A stretch of DNA of 36,395 nt from JBGSYJ01 sp041748075 (GTDB lineage Bacteria; Acidobacteriota; Thermoanaerobaculia; Gp7-AA8): contig JBGTDX010000161.1 in NCBI GenBank assembly GCA_041748075.1, positions 1 through 36,395 on the forward strand, in the 5' to 3' direction. Made by a program: the position numbers and the translations under genes. Of this stretch, positions 23,474 to 31,330 are shown piece by piece. How positions within the stretch are numbered: position 1 is the first letter of the stretch; each line of letters starts with the position of its first letter. The notes beneath the pieces were generated by a model. It made no database searches, was not told where the DNA came from, and saw only the letters and a program-made list of their open reading frames with translations.

Positions 23474-24696
23474 GTTCCGGTGCTCCTTGAAAGAAGCTCC
23501 TGGCCCTCTTCCAGCCCCTGCTTCACGGCACAGTGTGTCGCATTGCAGCGACCCACGGTGATCTCACGCTTTCCGCCGCGAGCGAGCTGCACCGAGGGCT
23601 TTCCAGATGAGAAGTCGATGGCGCCGCGCGGGATGAGGACGGAATCCCCGGTCTCCCCGGTCTTCACGATGATCTTCGCGGACAGGCCCGGACGCATGAT
23701 ACCGGTGTCGATCGTCTCGAGATCGATCCGGACTTGAAAGGTTCGGCGCATGGACATCCTGCTCTTTTCCTGCGCGATCGGCCCGATGTGCTCGATCGTG
23801 CCTGAGAAAGTGCGCTCCGGATAGGCGTCGAGAGCGACCTGGACGGGCATGCCGACCTGAATCGTCCCGTCATCGACGTCAGCGAGATCCGCAACGACTC
23901 GGGTGGACCGGATGTCCGGAATCCTGCCAATGACGAACCCCACGTGGACGGTGTCGCCAACCTGGAGTTTTCTGGCTTCCCAGGGGATGTCGGCCACGAC
24001 GAAGATTCCGCCCCGCGGTGTCTGCAGCTTCATTCCTGCAAGAGCGAGCTCGGCGGTCGTCCGCGCTCGCCGGGCCGTCTCGATCTCAATCAGCAGGTTT
24101 CTGCGGGTGGCCGCTGTGGATACTTCGTGCGCGCGAAGCGTCTCGAGCGCTTTTGCAAGCTCACTCCTGGCACGAACGACGGCAAGCTCCCGGTCCTGAT
24201 AGTCGTTCCTCGAGATCAATTCCGCAGGAATTTTGAACTCGAGCTCGGCCTGCTCGAGCTCGACCTGTTTGGCTTCGGCATCCAGCTTTCGTGACGACCG
24301 TTCTGCCGCAGCATCGGCCTCCGCCTGTTCGAGCCGTTGCCTGGCTTCGTCCTCCTGGCGGCGGTTCTCTTCCAGATCCTTGGTGAAGGACGAAGTGTCG
24401 AGCTCGACGACGACTTCTCCCTCCCGAACCTCGGTTCCCTCCGCTGCCAGCCATTGGATCGATGTCTGCCATTCCGGCAGCCGGGGAACCGAGATGACGG
24501 CACCCTCGGCGGCATCGAGCTCGCCGCTCAGAATGATGCGCTCGACGAGTTTTCCCCGGGTGGCGACCAGGCGCTCCGGCTGAGAGTCTGCCGGGGGAGG
24601 TTCCGCGGCGTCACTCGCGCACCCAGAGGTCCATAAGACCCCGGTGGTCAGGAGTAGCGTCAAAAGAAGGCGAAGGGATGGATATTCGGGCACCAT
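23470..24696 (-). CDS. HlyD/MacA-type periplasmic adaptor, probable lipoprotein (first of three)
   Basis: First gene of the operon, 408 residues. The N-terminus (SLRLLLTLLLTTGVLWTSGC) is a signal sequence ending in a lipobox-like TSGC (Cys26), with Thr rather than the usual Leu at -3, so lipid anchoring is likely but not certain. The fold follows the family: LVERIILSGELDAAEGAVISVP, WLAAEGTEVREGEVVVELDTSSFTKDLEENRR into a coiled coil (about 95-195), then LQTPRGGIFVVADIPWEARKLQVGDTVHVGF and a barrel with ADLADVDDGTIQVG. A CNATHC pair of cysteines lies near the C-terminus. It begins 74 bases after the helicase stop; no clear ribosome site. Confidence 0.88.
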   Translation of the reverse strand: MVPEYPSLRLLLTLLLTTGVLWTSGCASDAAEPPPADSQPERLVATRGKLVERIILSGELDAAEGAVISVPRLPEWQTSIQWLAAEGTEVREGEVVVELDTSSFTKDLEENRRQEDEARQRLEQAEADAAAERSSRKLDAEAKQVELEQAELEFKIPAELISRNDYQDRELAVVRARSELAKALETLRAHEVSTAATRRNLLIEIETARRARTTAELALAGMKLQTPRGGIFVVADIPWEARKLQVGDTVHVGFVIGRIPDIRSTRVVADLADVDDGTIQVGMPVQVALDAYPERTFSGTIEHIGPIAQEKSRMSMRRTFQVRIDLETIDTGIMRPGLSAKIIVKTGETGDSVLIPRGAIDFSSGKPSVQLARGGKREITVGRCNATHCAVKQGLEEGQELLSRSTGT

Positions 24697-24770
24697 CGGT
24701 TAGACGCATGAATTGTCGCAGGGTTTGGGGGAAGTGAAGAGAAACATTCGCCCCTCGCCCTCATCCCCCC

Positions 24771-26891
24771 TTAGCCCTCGCTCGAAGCTTCGATCAGCCA
24801 TTTTTCGTAAACGTCGCCTGGCAGCTCGCGGATGAACCGGGATGGCTCCATCAGGATGTCCATCTGCATCCGGTCGCGCGCCATGACGGGAAATACGAGA
24901 TAGAGCTCCTGCTTCGCCCTGGTGACCGCGACATAAAACAGGCGACGCTCCTCCTCCTCACCGGGGATGACCAGCTCCAGCGTGTCGGGATCGCCTCCTT
25001 CGAGGGACATCATCCCGGTTTCATCCTCTCCCGTCGTCAGCGCGAGAGCAGCGGGAATCTGATCGCGCTTTATCTGGATGATCCCGCCGGGTACCCGCAG
25101 AGCTCGCGATGAAGGGAATCGCCCGTCCGCCAGCCAGATTACGAACACGATCCGCCATTCGAGCCCCTTGGCCTGGTGCACGGAAGACAGAACGATCTTC
25201 TCGTCTTCGGCGCCGACCGTCGCGGTGTCCTCGCCGGCGATGGGATTGGCGAGCGCGACCTCGTCGAGGAACTCTTCAACATCAGCGTAACGAAGGGCGT
25301 ACTGCGAAAGCTGCTCGAGGTCGTCGAGGCGCGCCTGGGCATTCGAAAACTTCGTTTTCGCGTAGTCAGCGTATCCGCTCTCGAGAATCAAATGGATTGC
25401 TTCCGAAGGATTTCGCTTCATGCCTTCGCCGTCGAGCATGCGTAGGAGCCCGCGGAACTTCTCGAGGCTGACGCCGGCCCCTCGTCCTTTGAGCGAGCTG
25501 CCCGAGTGGAGGAACGTTTCGAGCGGATTTGGAGACGAGGCGAGCCGGGTCCAGACTTCTGTGGCGACCTTCTCGCCCACTTTCGGCAGAAGCTTCATCG
25601 CGCGCTTCCACGAAAGCTCGTCACGGGAGTTCGTGACGATCTTCAGGTGCGCCATCACGTCCTTCACGTGAGCCTGTTCGAAAAAGCGAACGCCGGAGCG
25701 GATCTCGTAAGGGATCAACCTGCGGGACAGCTCCATCTGCAGCTCGAGTGACTGATAGTGCGAGCGGTAGAGCACGGCGATGTCCGCTAGACTCTCTCCT
25801 TCGTCGCGCAGCTCGAGGATCCGCTGTCCGACGAAGCTTGCCTGCTCGAAAACGTCGTCGACTCCGACAAGGGCCGGATCGGGTCCATCTTCCCGGGTTG
25901 CCGTCAGCTCCTTGCGGAACTGGAAGCGGTTACCCCGGATCGATGCGTTTGCCAGATCGAGAATCTGCCGGGTCGACCGGTAGTTGGTCTCCAGTTTGTG
26001 AATCGTGGCTCCAGGAAAGCGGAGAGGGAAGGTGATGATGTTCTCGAACGACGCTCCGCGGAATGAATAGATCGACTGTGCATCGTCGCCGACGACCATG
26101 ACGTTGCGGCGCACTGATGCCATCCGGTCGACGATGCCCGCCTGGAGCCTGTTCGTATCCTGGTATTCGTCTACCAGTATGTGCCGGAACTTCAGACAGA
26201 GTGCCTCCGAGATCTGCGGATGGTCATCGAGGAGAGTTTGCCAGTTGAAAAGGAGATCGTCGAAATCCATCGTGTTCGCCTCGCGCTTTCTTTTTTGATA
26301 GCGGGCAAAAACGTCGGAAATCTCCTGTGTGTAGAGTGCGAAGTGGGGGTATGTCTGCTCGATGTAGGGCACGAGCGGTGTCCCTGTGTTTCGTGCGAAT
26401 GAATGAATATCGATGAGGATGTCGCCCTTCGGAAACCGCTTCGCGAGCGTGTCGATCCCGCGTTCCGAGATCGTCGCGTCCATCATTTCGACGGCGTCCT
26501 CGGCGTCGAGGATGGAGAAATTACCGCGGTATCCCAGCGCCGGCGCATGCTGCCGCAGAAGGCGATTCGCCATGGAGTGAAACGTGCCGCCCCACAGACG
26601 CCGTACGTCGGTGGTGACCAGCTGTTCCACTCTGGAAAGCATCTCGCGGGCGGCTTTGTTCGTGAAGGTCAGAAGAAGAATCTCCGAGGGATCGACGCCG
26701 TCCTCGATCAGGCGGGAGACGCGATAGGTGAGAGTCCGGGTTTTCCCGCTGCCGGCGCCCGCGATGACGAGGATCGGCCCGCCTTCGGCCATGACGACAT
26801 CGAGTTGTTCCTTGTTCAACTCGTCTTCATAGCGGACCTTGTATGCCTTGCTCCGTACGGGCCGCTCGAGTTTGTATCTGCGAACTTTCAT
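24771..26891 (-). CDS. UvrD/PcrA/Rep-family superfamily 1A DNA helicase
   Basis: ATP-dependent 3'-5' DNA helicase for repair and replication restart, 706 residues. Motifs in order: Q-motif region LNKEQLDVVMAEGGPILVIAGAGSGKTRTL (Walker A 45-51), LLTFTNKAAREML (Ia), LVDEYQDTN (II), VVGDDAQSIYSFRGA (III), LETNYRSTRQIL (IV), SSVHQAKGLEWRIVFVIWLADGRFP (V) and RRLFYVAVTRAKQELYLVFP (VI). The start is ATG 26891 (MKVRRYKLERPV). A longer frame to 27050 exists, but its first part merely translates an intergenic repeat. Which of UvrD, PcrA or Rep is the closest match cannot be settled here. There is no C-terminal Tudor-like extension; the protein ends soon after motif VI. Confidence 0.94.
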   Translation of the reverse strand: MKVRRYKLERPVRSKAYKVRYEDELNKEQLDVVMAEGGPILVIAGAGSGKTRTLTYRVSRLIEDGVDPSEILLLTFTNKAAREMLSRVEQLVTTDVRRLWGGTFHSMANRLLRQHAPALGYRGNFSILDAEDAVEMMDATISERGIDTLAKRFPKGDILIDIHSFARNTGTPLVPYIEQTYPHFALYTQEISDVFARYQKRKREANTMDFDDLLFNWQTLLDDHPQISEALCLKFRHILVDEYQDTNRLQAGIVDRMASVRRNVMVVGDDAQSIYSFRGASFENIITFPLRFPGATIHKLETNYRSTRQILDLANASIRGNRFQFRKELTATREDGPDPALVGVDDVFEQASFVGQRILELRDEGESLADIAVLYRSHYQSLELQMELSRRLIPYEIRSGVRFFEQAHVKDVMAHLKIVTNSRDELSWKRAMKLLPKVGEKVATEVWTRLASSPNPLETFLHSGSSLKGRGAGVSLEKFRGLLRMLDGEGMKRNPSEAIHLILESGYADYAKTKFSNAQARLDDLEQLSQYALRYADVEEFLDEVALANPIAGEDTATVGAEDEKIVLSSVHQAKGLEWRIVFVIWLADGRFPSSRALRVPGGIIQIKRDQIPAALALTTGEDETGMMSLEGGDPDTLELVIPGEEEERRLFYVAVTRAKQELYLVFPVMARDRMQMDILMEPSRFIRELPGDVYEKWLIEASSEG

Positions 26892-26958
26892 CGTCGTACA
26901 GTCTATCCATGGTTTGATTTTTCGGCATGCGCGTGGGGGCAGGGAGTCACTGAGGGCA

Positions 26959-27046
26959 GTGTCATCCTGAGCACAGCGAAGGACTCCTGAAGACTTGCCG
27001 GATTGCCTCGAAGGAAGGGGATCCTTCGCTGCGCTCAGGATGACAC
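26959..27046. repeat. GTGTCATCCTGAGC inverted repeat with 25-base arms
   Basis: The left arm at 26959-26983 begins GTGTCATCCTGAGCACAGCG; the right arm at 27022-27046 ends GCGCTCAGGATGACAC. The arms are complementary except for one position, with a 38-base loop. It sits in the 171-base gap between the small membrane protein gene and the helicase gene, both on the minus strand. Member of the family at 8717, 27958 and 32889. Confidence 0.75.
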
Positions 27047-27062
27047 CCAACTCGATCCCTCT

Positions 27063-27314
27063 TCAAGCGCGGCGAGCGAGGGCCAGCCGGAGCAGCGCGA
27101 TCGCCGCAAAAGCTGCGAGAAATGCGAAGGTGACCGCGCGCCAGTCGAGCTCGCGCCATCCTCCAAAATCCAGAGCCGTCGCAACGATTCCCGCCAGGAA
27201 TGCTGCGGTTCCTCCCGCCAGCAACTCGACCTTCCAGGATCTGCGCTTCGGCCGGATCGGTCGCGCCAGAAGAAGCGCCAGAAGACCGCCGGCAAGCCAT
27301 GTGACGGCACCCAT
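27063..27314 (-). CDS. Small three-segment membrane protein, GlsB/YeaQ/YmgE-like
   Basis: Protein of 83 residues starting at ATG 27314. Hydrophobic segments lie at about 2-18 (GAVTWLAGGLLALLLAR), 31-47 (LLAGGTAAFLAGIVATAL) and 57-77 (AVTFAFLAAFAAIALLRLAL). A basic stretch PIRPKRRSW follows the first segment and a DFGGWRELDW linker precedes the third. This is the size and topology of the GlsB/YeaQ/YmgE (transglycosylase-associated) family, whose function is poorly defined. Sequence identity is not strong enough to be sure. A longer frame to 27434 would cross the response-regulator promoter region and is unlikely. No clear ribosome site. Confidence 0.55.
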   Translation of the reverse strand: MGAVTWLAGGLLALLLARPIRPKRRSWKVELLAGGTAAFLAGIVATALDFGGWRELDWRAVTFAFLAAFAAIALLRLALARRA

Positions 27315-27411
27315 GCGAGTTATTGTGTGGTCTTGTCGAAGGGTTGGCAACGAATTTTCAAGGTCTGACCCGGGACATGTTAGTTTTGTTCGAAGATCCC
27401 AGGAGGGCGAG

Positions 27412-27828
27412 ATGCAGATGACGCAGGAGAACATTCAAAAGATACTGGCAATTGAGGACGACCTTGAAGTCCTGCAGCTCTACAAGTCCTACCTGCAGCG
27501 TCGAGGTTACAGTGTGATCTCCGCATCCGGCGCCGTTGAGGGCATGAGTCTTCTTCAGGCTCATCCCGACACGCGACTGATCCTGCTCGACCTGAATCTG
27601 CCTGGCATGAGCGGCGAGGAGTGGATGGCCTGGTATCTTCAGCAGGGCAAACAGACGCCCGTGGTCGTTGCGTCCGGCAAGGGGGACATCCTCACGATCA
27701 CCAAGGGAAACAACGTGACCGCGGCGCTCACGAAGCCGTTTCACATGGAAGAGCTCCAGGAGCTCATTGAAGTTCTACTCGCCGACGACTGGCAGGATCA
27801 GGTGAGTACGGATCGAAACACTCACTGA
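27412..27828 (+). CDS. Single-domain response regulator (CheY-like receiver)
   Basis: Receiver domain of 138 residues with no output domain. Acidic pocket E15/D16/D17 (ILAIEDDLEVLQLY), phospho-acceptor Asp60 (LLDLNLPGMSGEEW), switch Ser in VVVASGKGD and conserved Lys in ALTKPF are all present, so it should be phosphorylatable. AGGAGG at 27401-27406 lies five bases before ATG 27412, which fixes the start over a second ATG at 27418. No histidine kinase is adjacent; it is an orphan in this window. Single-domain regulators act by protein contact, for example in motility or phosphorelay. The gene ends just before a tandem repeat. Confidence 0.9.
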   Translation: MQMTQENIQKILAIEDDLEVLQLYKSYLQRRGYSVISASGAVEGMSLLQAHPDTRLILLDLNLPGMSGEEWMAWYLQQGKQTPVVVASGKGDILTITKGNNVTAALTKPFHMEELQELIEVLLADDWQDQVSTDRNTH

Positions 27829-27830
27829 GT

Positions 27831-28023
27831 CGAATGACGAGTGACGAATGACGAATGACGAATGACGAATGACGAATGACGAATGACGAATAGAGACGAA
27901 TAGGGACGACCGGGACATCATCGATACGCGGACTTCCTGATTCTCCCCTGATGGAGGGGATCCTTCGCTTCGCTCAGGATGACACGCCGTCCGTCGTCTC
28001 TATTCGTCATTCGTCATTCGTCA
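27831..28023. repeat. CGAATGA tandem repeat and its inverted copy, with a GGATCC-TTCGC repeat between
   Basis: CGAATGA is repeated in eight consecutive 7-base units at 27831-27886 (one unit has G for A), then diverges into GAATAGAGACG and GAATAGGGACG. A 30-base arm at 27870-27899 is the exact complement of 27994-28023. Between them lies one copy of the TCCTTCGCTTCGCTCAGGAT repeat (27958-27986). The right arm contains the ferredoxin stop codon at 28021-28023, so this large hairpin separates two convergent genes. No coding potential; probably a bidirectional terminator formed from an expanding repeat. Confidence 0.8.
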
Positions 28024-28263
28024 CTCTTCACTCTTCCCGTCCGAGCCGATCGCTTCGACGGGACAGTTGTCCATGGCATCCTTGCAGAGGGTCTCTTCGT
28101 CCGCATTCTCCGGCTGTTTGAAGACGAATGAGAAGCCCTCTTCTTCATTGCGGACGAAATTATCGGGCGCGGTCTCACGACACAGGTCGCAATCGATGCA
28201 CTGCGTATCGACGTAGTAGCGGCCGGGTGGCTGGCCTGAGACTTTGTCAGTGGGGTCTGCCAT
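28021..28263 (-). CDS. Ferredoxin with a single Fe-S cluster
   Basis: Small acidic electron carrier of 80 residues. Cluster cysteines are C22, C25 and C28 (QCIDCDLCRETAPDNF) and C67 before Pro (DNCPVEAIG), giving CxxCxxC...CP, the pattern of single 4Fe-4S ferredoxins. An extra Cys60 (ETLCKDAMDNCP) could be a disulfide partner or reflect a variable cluster. The pI is strongly acidic, as usual. The start is ATG 28263; a longer frame to 28479 runs through the divergent promoter. A GGAG lies about nine bases upstream. The redox partner is unknown; the gene diverges from the SIMPL gene. Confidence 0.9.
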   Translation of the reverse strand: MADPTDKVSGQPPGRYYVDTQCIDCDLCRETAPDNFVRNEEEGFSFVFKQPENADEETLCKDAMDNCPVEAIGSDGKSEE

Positions 28264-28324
28264 GAGTCGGATCTCCAGTGTCCGGTCCGCGCTGGAGAGG
28301 CTGGCCAGGAACGCCCGGGCGTGC

Positions 28325-28353
28325 ATTCTATGGAATTGGTTTGATACCCGCAA
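28325..28353 (-). promoter_or_regulatory. Candidate sigma70-type promoter of the ferredoxin gene
   Basis: On the minus strand TTGCGG (28353-28348) and TAGAAT (28330-28325) are exactly 17 bases apart. The predicted transcript would have a leader of about 55 bases before ATG 28263. The best-matching promoter seen in the window. Confidence 0.5.
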
Positions 28354-28423
28354 GGAAGGGTGTCTAAGAAGATCAGCTCGCCGCACATGCGGACGGGGCT
28401 GATATCTATCAGGAGGAACCCGA

Positions 28424-29167
28424 ATGCGTTTCAGCATGACCCGAATCACTATGGTTTTCGTTCTTGCAGTGAGCACCACAGCCGTTCTCGCGCAGAGCCC
28501 GCCCGTCGTTCAGGTACAGACCCCTCCCGTGTCGCTCATTGACTGGGTTGCGGTGACTGGAACAAGTCGCATGGACCTCGAGCCTGACCGCGTATCGTTC
28601 ACCGTGGGTGTCGAGACGAGGGCCGCGACGGTTGAAGCAGCCGTCGCCGAGAACAACAAACGAACAGCAGCAGTCGTCGCGGCTCTCCGGGCGGCCGGAG
28701 CAACCAGCGAAGAGATCCGCACTTCGAACTTCTCCATCTACCCTCAGCAGGAGTATGTCGAGAACCGCGCTCCGCGCGTTGTCGGGTACCAGGTCAGCAA
28801 CAGCGTGACGGTCACCCGCGCGAAAACCGACGACGCCGGTCGCCTCCTTCAGGCGGCCATCAACGCAGGCGTGAATCAGGCCTCGGGATTGAACTTTTAT
28901 GTGGCCGATCCCGTCCGGGGACGTGACGAAGGCCTAAGGCTGGCGTTCGAGGATGCAAAAGCGAAGGCTCAGGCGCTCGCAACGGCGTCCGGCAGAACCG
29001 TCGGGCGGGCAATTACAATCTCAGAGGGCTCCGCCTCGATGCCGGTTCCGCCTCCCATGCCCGGCAGGGCCATGGCGATGGAAGCGAGAGTCGTGCAGGA
29101 CGTCCCTATCGAGTCGGGAACCCAGGAGCGCGTCTTCAGTGTCCAGGTGACCTTCGAGTTGCGCTAA
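28424..29167 (+). CDS. SIMPL-domain (DUF541) periplasmic protein
   Basis: Secreted protein of 247 residues. AGGAGG at 28411-28416, seven bases upstream, sets the start; the signal peptide MRFSMTRITMVFVLAVSTTA ends near VLAQ. The rest is one SIMPL domain: VAVTGTSRMDLEPDRVSFTVGVETRAATVEAAVAENNKR, then SNFSIYPQQEYVENRAPRVVGYQVSNSVTV and LAFEDAKAKAQALATASGRTVGRAITISEG. Family members (for example E. coli YggE) lower oxidative stress by an undefined mechanism and may form large oligomers. It diverges from the ferredoxin gene and precedes the amidohydrolase by 173 bases without an evident gene. Confidence 0.88.
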   Translation: MRFSMTRITMVFVLAVSTTAVLAQSPPVVQVQTPPVSLIDWVAVTGTSRMDLEPDRVSFTVGVETRAATVEAAVAENNKRTAAVVAALRAAGATSEEIRTSNFSIYPQQEYVENRAPRVVGYQVSNSVTVTRAKTDDAGRLLQAAINAGVNQASGLNFYVADPVRGRDEGLRLAFEDAKAKAQALATASGRTVGRAITISEGSASMPVPPPMPGRAMAMEARVVQDVPIESGTQERVFSVQVTFELR

Positions 29168-29340
29168 GGGAGAGAAAGCCGCCTCGGATCAACTCCTGTC
29201 CACTAATTCACAGCCTCTCGGGATAACAACGTGGTTCTTTCTCGCCAGTACTGTATTCGCCGGCTCGGGGAGGACTCTCACACCCTTCCGATCACTCAAC
29301 CCCTTGAATCTTTCGCTTCAAACCGCGAGACTCACCACGC

Positions 29341-30183
29341 GTGAAGATCTTCGACGTCCACATCCACGTGCAGCCGTGGGAAATGATGAAACCCGAGCCG
29401 CGCCTCATGATGCAGAAGATGGCGAAGCCCGAGATCCTGGAGATCCTGGCTTCGTCCGATGCACTGCTTCGTTACCTCGATAGTGAAAGCATCGAGCGCG
29501 TGTGCTGCATCAATTATGTCTCGCCCGACGTCATGGGATTCACCCGTGAGACGAACGATTGGATTGCAGACTTCACGCGCAATCATCGCGATCGTCTGCT
29601 CCCTGTGGGCTCCGTGAATGCGCTGCACGAGGAGAACGTACGCGCTGAGGCGGAGCGCATTCTCGATCTAGGCATACGACTCGTGAAAGTTCATCCTCCG
29701 CACCAGCTCTATTCACCCAACGCATATCGCTCGAGCCTTCCTCGTCTCGCCGAGCTGTACGCGGTCTGCCAGGAGCGGGGAGTGCCGGTGATGTTTCACA
29801 CGGGAACGTCGATCTTTCCGCAGGCAAGAAACGTGTTCGCTGATCCGATGCCGATAGACGACGTTGCCATCGACTTCCCGAACCTCAAAATTATCCTCGC
29901 TCATGCCGGACGGCCACTCTATGGCGAGACGGCCTTCTTTCTGGCGCGTCGGCATCCGAACGTCATGCTGGATCTCTCCGGCATCCCCCCGAAGTCTCTC
30001 CTGAAATTCTTCCCGCGCCTCGCTGAGCTTCAGGACAAAGCGCTTTGGGGCACCGACTGGCCGTCACCCGGGGTCGCGTCGATGCGCGGCAATGTGGAGT
30101 CGTTCCGTGCGCTGGGTCTCGGCGCTGAAGCGGAGCAGAAGATCCTGTGGAGCAATGCAGAACGGTTGTTCGGCAGCGTGTGA
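29341..30183 (+). CDS. Amidohydrolase-family metal-dependent hydrolase (Amidohydro_2)
   Basis: TIM-barrel hydrolase or decarboxylase of 280 residues, PF04909 group. Metal ligands: His7 and His9 (FDVHIHV), His153 (MFHTGTS), His188 (ILAHAGRP) and Asp239 (LWGTDWPSPG); Lys116 in LVKVHPP may also contribute. The GTG start at 29341 is required because it lies six residues before the HxH motif; the next ATG would lose it. Ribosome site is weak. Members of this group act on ring or amide substrates and include the ACMSD-like decarboxylases; the substrate cannot be named. The 173 bases upstream hold no gene or strong promoter that I can see. Confidence 0.87.
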   Translation: MKIFDVHIHVQPWEMMKPEPRLMMQKMAKPEILEILASSDALLRYLDSESIERVCCINYVSPDVMGFTRETNDWIADFTRNHRDRLLPVGSVNALHEENVRAEAERILDLGIRLVKVHPPHQLYSPNAYRSSLPRLAELYAVCQERGVPVMFHTGTSIFPQARNVFADPMPIDDVAIDFPNLKIILAHAGRPLYGETAFFLARRHPNVMLDLSGIPPKSLLKFFPRLAELQDKALWGTDWPSPGVASMRGNVESFRALGLGAEAEQKILWSNAERLFGSV

Positions 30184-30301
30184 TTCTGCCGGGGCTCCGC
30201 CGCGGGCGCGCGCGTGACCGCCCCACACCCACGCATGCTACTGATGGCGCTCCGAAACTGGAGGGACGTGGTGACGGATGACCGGTTGCTCGGCACCGTT
30301 C

Positions 30302-31330
30302 CTAGCTTTGAATCTTTTTCACGACTCCCGACAGCAACTCGGCGCGTTCGAGGTTCAGTATGAGCAATCCGTCCTCTGATTCGACGACGGCAATTCCGCT
30401 CAGCCCGACGATCGCCACCGGACGACCCGACGACGTCCGCACGAAGACGTTCTCGGCATCCTCGGTGATCACGCCGGCCGTCTGGCTGTCACCGGCGAGG
30501 CAGGCGACTGCCTTCCACGATCCGACATCGCTCCATCCGAACTCTCCGGTCGCGGAGGCAACATCTCCGGCCTTCTCCATCAACGCGTAGTCGATCGAGA
30601 TGGACGGCATCTGTGCGTAGAGGCTTTCCTGCTCCTGTGGAGATTCTGAACGGGCGATCCGATCGCTCAGTGAAGCGATTTCCGGTGCATGCTCCGTCAG
30701 ATTGCGAATGAAGGACTCGTCTTTCCAGACGAACATGCCGCCGTTCCAGGCGAATCGGCCGGATTCGACGAACGCGCGAGCCGTTGCTGCATCCGGCTTC
30801 TCGACGAACCGGGTTACCCGCCTGACTCCTTCGGCGACAACCTCTCCCAACTCGAGGTAACCGTAGCCAGTGCTCGGCTCGGTGGGCTGGAGGCCGATCG
30901 TGACGAGCGAGCCGGAGCTCTCGGCGTGCTCGAACGCACGCTCGATCACCTGTCCGAAAGCCTCTTCGTCGAGGATCGCATGATCCGAGGGGAAGATTCC
31001 TATGGTTGCGCCCGGTCGACGCTTCGAGATCGTCATACAGCAGGTCGCGATTGCCGGCGCGGTATTGCGGCGCGAGGGCTCGAGGAGAATGTTTTCCGCG
31101 GGTAGGTCCGGCAGCTGCTTCGCGACCAGGCCGGCATATCTCTCGTTCGTCGACACGAATACCGATTGAGGATCGGTGAGCCGCGAGAGCCGCAACCACG
31201 TCAGCTGAATCAGCGAGCGACCTTCGAACAGCTTCAGAAACTGTTTCGGGTTCTCGTCGGTGCTCAGCGGCCAGAGCCGCGTTCCAGCTCCGCCGGCAAG
31301 AATCAGAATCGCCCGAGGGTTCTTGTTCAC
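30302..31330 (-). CDS. manC: Mannose-1-phosphate guanylyltransferase (GDP-mannose pyrophosphorylase)
   Basis: Cytosolic enzyme making GDP-mannose from mannose-1-phosphate and GTP, 342 residues. The nucleotide-binding signature ILAGGAGTRLWPLSTDENPK (about 10-29) is followed by QFLKLF, then FPSDHAI, GYGYLELGE, VTRFVEKPD and FAWNGGMFVWK, all typical of the family. It lacks the C-terminal cupin isomerase domain of bifunctional ManC/AlgA proteins, so it is the short monofunctional type. Its ATG overlaps the end of the glycosyltransferase-methyltransferase gene by four bases, so GDP-mannose may be the sugar donor used by that enzyme. Confidence 0.93.
   Translation of the reverse strand: MNKNPRAILILAGGAGTRLWPLSTDENPKQFLKLFEGRSLIQLTWLRLSRLTDPQSVFVSTNERYAGLVAKQLPDLPAENILLEPSRRNTAPAIATCCMTISKRRPGATIGIFPSDHAILDEEAFGQVIERAFEHAESSGSLVTIGLQPTEPSTGYGYLELGEVVAEGVRRVTRFVEKPDAATARAFVESGRFAWNGGMFVWKDESFIRNLTEHAPEIASLSDRIARSESPQEQESLYAQMPSISIDYALMEKAGDVASATGEFGWSDVGSWKAVACLAGDSQTAGVITEDAENVFVRTSSGRPVAIVGLSGIAVVESEDGLLILNLERAELLSGVVKKIQS

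Noticed and set aside
26892..27050. Extra 53 codons at the N-terminus of the helicase frame
   Set aside because: They translate the intergenic GTGTCATCCTGAGC repeat; the helicase homology begins after ATG 26891.
27831..27900. CRISPR-like array
   Set aside because: The 7-base units are contiguous with no spacers, so it is a simple tandem repeat.
29168..29340. tRNA or small RNA gene in the gap before the amidohydrolase
   Set aside because: No cloverleaf, anticodon arm or CCA-type end was visible; nothing else supported.
30184..30301. Short gene or terminator between amidohydrolase and manC
   Set aside because: GC-rich sequence without a clear hairpin-plus-T-run or start signal.
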